From Pegoplata infirma (Eukaryota > Arthropoda > Insecta > Diptera > Anthomyiidae), in assembly GCA_963921195.1 (NCBI GenBank), contig OY992536.1:6696001-6760000 (forward strand): a stretch of 64,000 nucleotides of DNA, given 5' to 3'. This document shows positions 53,771 through 64,000 of the stretch, piece by piece (position 1 is the first letter of the stretch; every line of letters starts with the position of its first letter). The translations under genes and the position numbers were made by a program. Under the pieces are notes generated by a model. That model did not search any database. It saw only the letters and a list, made by a program, of their open reading frames with translations, and had not been told where the DNA came from.

Positions 53771-56494
53771 ATATATAAAGACTTTACAATAGTCAGTTCT
53801 TTTTGACGTTTAAAGGTGGTGTTAGTTTTACAAATGGTATCTGGGAAAGCTGAAAGTTTTGTTTACTTTTTATTTTTCGTTAAATTTTGCTGGTTGTTTT
53901 GATTTAATTATATTCATTTCTTTTTTTGATTAAGTTATTTTTTTATTTTCAAGTGACACAATAATAATTTTCATTCATAATTTAAAAATTTTTTAATGTT
54001 TATTTTTCGTTATTCCCAAATCGTTCCCAAATACTTTCCAAAAAAAGATTGCCATCTGTTGATAACCACTTCGATATTACTGACACTACCATTCATGAGT
54101 GACTCATGTAGGGCAGGGCGAAAAAGTTGCGAAAGGATTAGATGTGATTTTGATTTTAAGTCCATTACCTTTTAAGTTTCTTAATGTTTTAATATTACAT
54201 TACCTATTAAGTTTCTTAATGACAAAAAATTTCTTTCGGCTGGATTTAGTTTCCAAAATTTACCTAAAAATAAAATATGAGTTTAGTTGTATTTCAGTTA
54301 ACAAAAAAAAAATCTTGACACACTTTTGTAGTAAATGTTAAGGCACCTTGTGTTAAAAATAAGTCTTTGAAAATAATTTCCATCCATTTCGGTTTTTATT
54401 TATTTTTTATATTATTCTACATTGTTAGCTTTTTAATGACATTTATTATACATCGGTCGTAGAATTATTTCGGATCTAAAATGGTCATCAAAAACATTTT
54501 TCGTGGACTTATTTATCCACTCTTGTTTATAAACGAACGAATAACGGAATCATTGCAGAATCATAATAATCTACAAGATTTCAAAAACTGTTTGTTTCCA
54601 TCAAGTTTTTGTAATTAGCATTTAAAATCTTTAATATTGTTAAACCTCAACGGTCTAAATTTTTTCACAAATAAAACATATTTTTTTTTTTAAATATATT
54701 TTTCGTTATTTACACATTTTTCTGTGTGTTGTTTTTATGTATATTGTGGTACAAAATTGCAAATATATAATTTCCATCTTGAATAATAATTGCGTTTGTA
54801 TACGTATGTTTATATATATTTACATAAAACATGCATCAAAGGCTCTAACTAAAAATAAGAATATAAGAAATGTTTACAAATTTAATATCTGTAAGCTATC
54901 ACATGACATTGACATCATTTTGCGTTAATTTCACAATAATTCCTTTGAGAAAATATGACAATGGAACTGAATTGAAATCCACTTTTATAGATAGCTTTGG
55001 TAACACACAAAAACGGCATAAATCGACATAAGCATATGAAACTTTTTCATTAAATGTATAAAAATTTTCTTTATTTCAACGAAATATTTCATAAATTTAA
55101 CGAAAAATAATTATATTAAATTGTATGTGCTTTGTCCTTGGGCCAAAAAAAAAGCTTAATATCCAAATTTCAGACCAATCTAAACCGATTTTTGAAAAAT
55201 TACCTAAAATCTCAAATTTATATTTCTGCACATAAGCTGTTGTTTAGTTTTGGCACAGATATGAATATTAATATTTAAAGGACTTTATATTTTAGATTTT
55301 TTTTTTTTTCATCTTCTATCTTGTTTTATTTATCATTATTGTTTACAAAAGAAAAATATAAAAAAATGAAAACGATGCGTAAAATTAAGAAAAATGATGT
55401 TTCTATATTTTTATCGTATTGTTTGTATTTGATTTGAGTTAATAGTATGTAGTTGTAGTAGTAGTTGTACATTTCTTTTGTTTGGTTATTTGAACCCAAC
55501 AAACATTTACCTTTGAAATACATTGAATATTATATTGATAGCAAGTTTAAAATTTAAACCTTAGCCTTGAAAACCAGTTGAAAATAACATAGTTCTCAAC
55601 GTGAAAACAATAGCATTCTCAAAGAAAACGGCATGTTAGTTCTCAAGTAAAATTTTCAAGTTTATTTAGATTTGATATATAGTTTGAGATTTTTTGAATG
55701 TATAATGTTTCTCCAATGTACACAAATGTTTTTAGCTTGAAAATATGCTTACTATCTAATTGAATTTTAGTGTAGTTTTCAAAGAATTCTCAGCCTTATT
55801 TATAATGTTAATTTAACATTATTTTTCAAATGAACCTCAATACCATTTTTTATTAAAAAAACTGTAAATACGAATTTTAATAATATTTGCTATTTATTTG
55901 CACTAAAAATTGTTAATAAAAAATTACATCGAATGCCATTTTTGAGGTCGTCTCCTTCCAGGTCTTCTTCTTCAGCCGTCTGCTCTTTAAAATTAGAAAT
56001 CTTTAAAGAAAAGAAAAGAAAAGACGTTATTAAATGTATAACTTTTTTTTCATAAACTCATGTGTACTTACTTTTTAAACGTTTATGCAAGTTTTTATAC
56101 TTATAGCATTCAATTAATTGGCACAAATGTATAAAAATACATTAAATTTCTAGATTTTTCTTCTTAATTTTTAAAACAAAATTTTAAGTTTTCTGATAAT
56201 TTGAAATTCGGAATTGAACAACATTTGAAAACAAAATTATTTCCACCCATAATCAATGTTCGATATTAGGTTTGAGAAACATGGCAAATCAATTTGATGT
56301 TTATATTTTTTTGAAAAGTATTAATAGTATAGGAAAAAACAAATATTTCCAACATGTTTCAAATTTAGTTTAAATGTTTAAATTTTTGTCACTGAAAACA
56401 ATTTGAAAAACACCCTTGATATTTAGTGCCAGTTTGATTTTTTTTCAAAGGCTGGAATTGATGTTTGTTGGGAATGTTTGTATTGTATGTGTAT
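53771..56494. other. Longest stretch without recognised repeats or genes
   Basis: It is AT-rich. Possible DINE words ('ctttgtccttgggccaaa' at about 55129) recall family A. A 'cttcttcttcagccgtctg' patch is at 55963-55983, and an 'aaagaaaagaaaagaaaaga' purine patch is at 56004-56023. It may be host intron or intergenic DNA. No exon could be supported. Confidence 0.4.
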
Positions 56495-56496
56495 TA

Positions 56497-56622
56497 GGAT
56501 GGAGCAAATTTTATTTTTTTTCGAATTTAAAAATCGTTGAGGTATTTTTTTGTGATAATATTGGCTACTATTCCGGTTCCTACGATTTTGAAATTCTGAA
56601 AAAAGTTAAATTTGCTCCACCC
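56497..56622. mobile_element. 126-bp TA-flanked MITE
   Basis: GGATGGAGCAAATTT and (reversed) GGGTGGAGCAAATTT are the ends, with TA at 56495-56496 and 56623-56624. No coding sequence is present. Confidence 0.8.
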
Positions 56623-56939
56623 TAATGTGTTTTGGGTTTTTGTTTTGTGTAAACTTTTAAGAAAATTCCTTTTAAAAAATTATGGAATTGACGTGTATGA
56701 CGTGATTGACCTAATTTTTAGTCTGAGTTCTGTTGTTACTTACTTAGTTAGTGGTAGGGGATATATTTAAGTTTGTTTTTAAGTTTGTAACATATAAAAA
56801 TTTCGGTCACTTGATCTTTGCTTTTTATTTATTTTTTTTTACGTCTCTCTAAGATGATAAAGTGATCATTTTTATCAAATGAGTAAAAACCTAGATTTCA
56901 TTTCAAAATATTTTATTGGTAAAGGAAAACAAAAAAAAA

Positions 56940-61448
<4,509 letters not shown>

Positions 61449-62204
61449 AACTTCTCGTACCTTGCCGCAATGTTCTTTAGTTTATTTCCTTTTTATGCGC
61501 TTCATCCACAATGTAATGTACCCTTATATTAATTTTTCATTTCATGTTTAACTCGTCGAAGTATCGACCAACTTACGAACCAAACCAGCTTATGATCATT
61601 AAACATTCTTTCCAAACTAGAGTCTAAGAATGTCTTAGAATCGATTTTATGCGGGTTTGAATGGTAAAAAAATGTGCTTTGGTATTTTTTCTATCTAATA
61701 TAATAATGGCTCTAGAAAATTGAAATGTGTAGTGTATGATCATTCTGCGAAAGTTTTGATGCTTAGAGGGTAAAACAGTGTACTTTGGTACTTTTCGATC
61801 TCCAAAAAAAAACCTTGTCAAATTACTAAAAAGTCTCGTAATCCCATTTAACCAATATTTGACAGTGTTCCTTGATTTTTAACAAATAATTTTCGATCGA
61901 AATTTAATTTTTTTTTTTTGTTATTTTACAGTTTTTCTTGTAATTTTACAAATTTTAAAGATTTTTTACAAACAAAATCTAGTAAATTTACGAGAATTTC
62001 TTGTAAGTTTAACTTCGCCAAAAAAGTTGTAAATTTACAATTTTATTGGTAAAAAAGTTGTAAATTTTATTGGTTTAAAATAACTGAAGTTTTTATTTAT
62101 TTCGGTTTGAGTCCATATTAATTATTTCTGAGAAATAATTATTTTTTGTTGTACAATGAGAAAATCTGAAAAAATTAATTGACAACACAGGCTAAGTGGA
62201 GATG
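61449..62204. other. No gene recognised; short shared repeat
   Basis: 61620-61800 contains two related ~90-bp phrases ('gtgctttggtattttt' and 'gtgtactttggtactttt'). 61930-62070 shares 'gtaaatttacaattttattg' and 'acgagaattt' with 45290-45640. Confidence 0.45.
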
Positions 62205-62242
62205 TCGACAGCTTTCGGAAGAAGCCACCCTTCCTTCTTCAG
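62205..62242 (-). other. Hammerhead-like motif, reverse
   Basis: On the minus strand: CTGAAGA, A, GGAAG stem paired with CTTCC, then GAAAGCTGTCGAC. It has the same layout as the motifs at 1586 and 47844, including the single extra base before stem II. Confidence 0.4.
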
Positions 62243-62459
62243 CACTCTTCGATTGTCACTGTAGGTGTGTAAGATTAAAATTAGCTATTTAAACGTACAT
62301 TAAAAAGATGACGAGAATTATATCACATTTCATCACCCATATGTTACGTTTTATCACGAACTTAATCAATCTATTTTTAACTTTCTCTAACACAGTTGTA
62401 ATTTCTTACACTGTAGTAGATTTTCTCAGAGTCCTACTAAGGGTTGCAACTGTATTTTC

Positions 62460-62575
62460 TTGTTTCAACAGAGCGTATGAGTAATACTTATGCAATTAAT
62501 AATACACATTCGCAACGTTAAAACAAGAAAATACAAGCAAATTACAAAATTGTTATGAAATTTAAAATTCAAATG
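62460..62575 (+). repeat. Family M repeat, copy 2
   Basis: 'agagcgtatgagtaat', 'gttaaaacaagaaaatacaa' and 'attacaaaattgttatgaaa' match 27940-28025. Confidence 0.55.
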
Positions 62576-62654
62576 AGATTTTCTCGAAAAAAAAAAAAAA
62601 AAACAAAAAACGCGTTTCTGATTTTTTTTATGTGGATGAACAAATATCTACTTA

Positions 62655-62795
62655 AAAAAAAATTAAAAGAAAGTGGCCGGATTTTTGACAAATTGACTTT
62701 TTTAAAAAATGAAAAATTTCAGAACGGGTTCTGAAAATTTTTCATTTTACGGGACACGTGCTTTTCTGTAGCGGGACCTTTGGTGTGGAATGCCT
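62655..62795 (+). repeat. Family H repeat, copy 3, shortened
   Basis: 'agtggccggatttttgacaa', 'tttcagaacgggttctgaaa', 'cacgtgcttttctgt' and 'gtggaatgcctcatat' occur here. It runs directly into the family B core at 62796. Confidence 0.6.
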
Positions 62796-63221
62796 CATAT
62801 ATATTATTGATCCATGATCGATTCTAAGACATACAATGAATGTCTGTCCGTCTGTCTGTAGATAACACAATGTCAACCAAAATAAAACAGCTAGACTCCT
62901 GAAGTTTGGCACGAATATGTCTCATGTTCATAGGCAGGTTAAGTTCGTGAATGGGCAAAATCGGGCAAGGGGGAAAAAAGTTCCCCCTTGAAGAACTGAA
63001 GCAACCTCTGAAAAATAAACATTTGTTTGCATGTTTTTTTGTATTTTTGTTAAATAAGTGGAATATTTGGTAAATTTTTCGCTATGGAAAGGTGCTCTCA
63101 AAGTCCCCCACTGATTCCCATCCACCCCCCCCCCCCCCCCTTCCAAAATAAACAATTTATTTTTTTTATTTTTTTTACATTTTGGAGGGTATAAAAGATT
63201 CGAATTTAACACTCTCACTTG
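62796..63221 (-). mobile_element. Family B element, reversed, 3' part missing
   Basis: 'ttgatccatgatcgattcta', 'gaatgtctgtccgtctgtct', 'cagctagactcctgaagttt', 'ggttaagttcgtgaatgggc' and 'ccccttgaagaactgaagc' are followed by a C run (63124-63140), 'tttggagggtataaaagatt' and 'aacactctcacttg'. It joins family H abruptly at its truncated side. Confidence 0.8.
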
Positions 63222-63644
63222 TTTTCCTTGTAATAGATCACACTTAACGGTAAAGAGAGAAATGAATTTTATATTTTTTTTTCTGAAATTAGCAATGGAA
63301 TTTACTTTTTTTTTCCCAAATTTCGGTAAAATTGAAGCAAACTTGTTAATATATCGATTAATATCTTCTGCCTTAGATTCAGATTGAAAAAATTTTGTAT
63401 TAAATTTTATTACCTGTAGTTTAAAACAAAAATAATGAAATCTACCGATTTGATCCGGATATTTTTTTTATGTAAAAACAATTTTAAAAGTTAGCAATGT
63501 CTCGAAAACTTTTCTACTTTTGAAACTTTGGACTTCTTTTTCGGATTCAGTGCGAGATTTTATATTTAAAATAAATGCAAAATTTTGTGGATAAAAATCT
63601 CTGTAAACTAGTGTTATGAACACAAAACTATCCAATTCTATGTA
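63222..63644. other. No gene recognised
   Basis: AT-rich DNA between the family B end and the pogo-like element; no motif was found. Confidence 0.4.
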
Positions 63645-64000
63645 CAGTCAAACTCGGTTATAACAAACTCGGTTATAAAGAATCCTCCGTTTTAACGAAC
63701 TAATTCTAAAGTCCCGACATTTTAGCATCAATTTTCACACAAAATACTTCTTTTATAACGAACTCGGATATAACGAATCCTCGGTTAAAGCGAACTGCTT
63801 TTTATGGTCCCACGATCAGAATTTCATGTTTATTTACCTTTTTATAACGAACTCCCGTAAATATTTTTTAATGTGTGGCAATCATGTTTATAAAACTAAC
63901 AAAAGGTTGGAATTTTTTGGTTTATATAATAATTTTCATATAATTTATTTATATTTTTATTAATTTCTTCTCAATAAGTAGATTATTTTCTAAAAAAACA
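63645..64000. mobile_element. Pogo/Tigger-like MITE, copy 2, cut by window end
   Basis: It starts CAGTCAAACTCGGTTATAAC after TA. It follows copy 1 (48733) closely: 'aactaattctaaagtcccga', 'acacaaaatacttctttta', 'tttacctttttataacgaac' and 'aaatattttttaatg'. The right end lies beyond the window. Confidence 0.82.

Overview
The window looks like intergenic or intronic DNA from a brachyceran fly with a large, repeat-rich genome; a calyptrate such as a blow fly would fit. The evidence is: very AT-rich sequence; many interspersed elements of the kind called DINE-1/INE-1 in Drosophila (a 'gaccccataaagtatata' core followed by a GTCC/GTCT or GACA/GACG microsatellite); Tc1/mariner, hAT, pogo-like and Helitron remains; and two copies of a non-LTR retrotransposon with an RNase H domain. 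I found no host protein gene, no rRNA, no convincing functional tRNA and no CRISPR. The only long protein-like reading frames are the retrotransposon (an uninterrupted 3' fragment on + at 18841-20316, and a decayed copy at 36807-39205) and frames that are artefacts of a tetranucleotide repeat.

Layout: 1-2220 holds old repeats. 2229-8837 is a hAT-type element with an 8-bp target duplication, and a second, larger hAT-type element (2361-8207) has inserted in it with its own 8-bp duplication. That inner element carries further insertions, including a 781-bp hairpin whose arms look identical. 8846-11125 is a long mirror-image element built from three diverged ~165-bp units per arm, interrupted by a TA-flanked MITE; a second copy lies at 52292-53770. 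11.7-17.1 kb holds MITEs, a DINE-like element and a foldback interrupted by a third hAT-type element. 17.2-20.4 kb holds a degenerate ~140-bp tandem repeat and retrotransposon copy A. 20.9-26.7 kb mixes a MITE with a tRNA-like segment, a stretch that may be unique host DNA, a 57-bp tandem repeat and several palindromes.

29762-32583 is a palindrome with ~600-bp arms. A Tc3-like transposon has inserted in it, and a DINE-like element has split that transposon's transposase. 33.7-39.4 kb shows a comparable nest: a TA-flanked MITE, split by retrotransposon copy B, which is itself split by a 939-bp MITE whose sister copy lies at 33778-34697. 39.5-52.3 kb continues with DINE-like elements, MITEs, a pogo-like element and a probable Helitron (50449-51880).

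From 56940 to about 61448 lies a DINE-like element whose internal microsatellite has grown to a perfect GACA array of 3679 bp (57595-61273, about 920 units). The window ends inside a second pogo-like element.

The sequences do not form a pathway. They are layers of mobile DNA, and several layers can be dated relative to one another because an interrupted or empty copy is present in the same window. Family letters (A, B, C and so on) are my own labels for repeats that recur here. Boundaries without a target duplication or an empty-site comparison are approximate.
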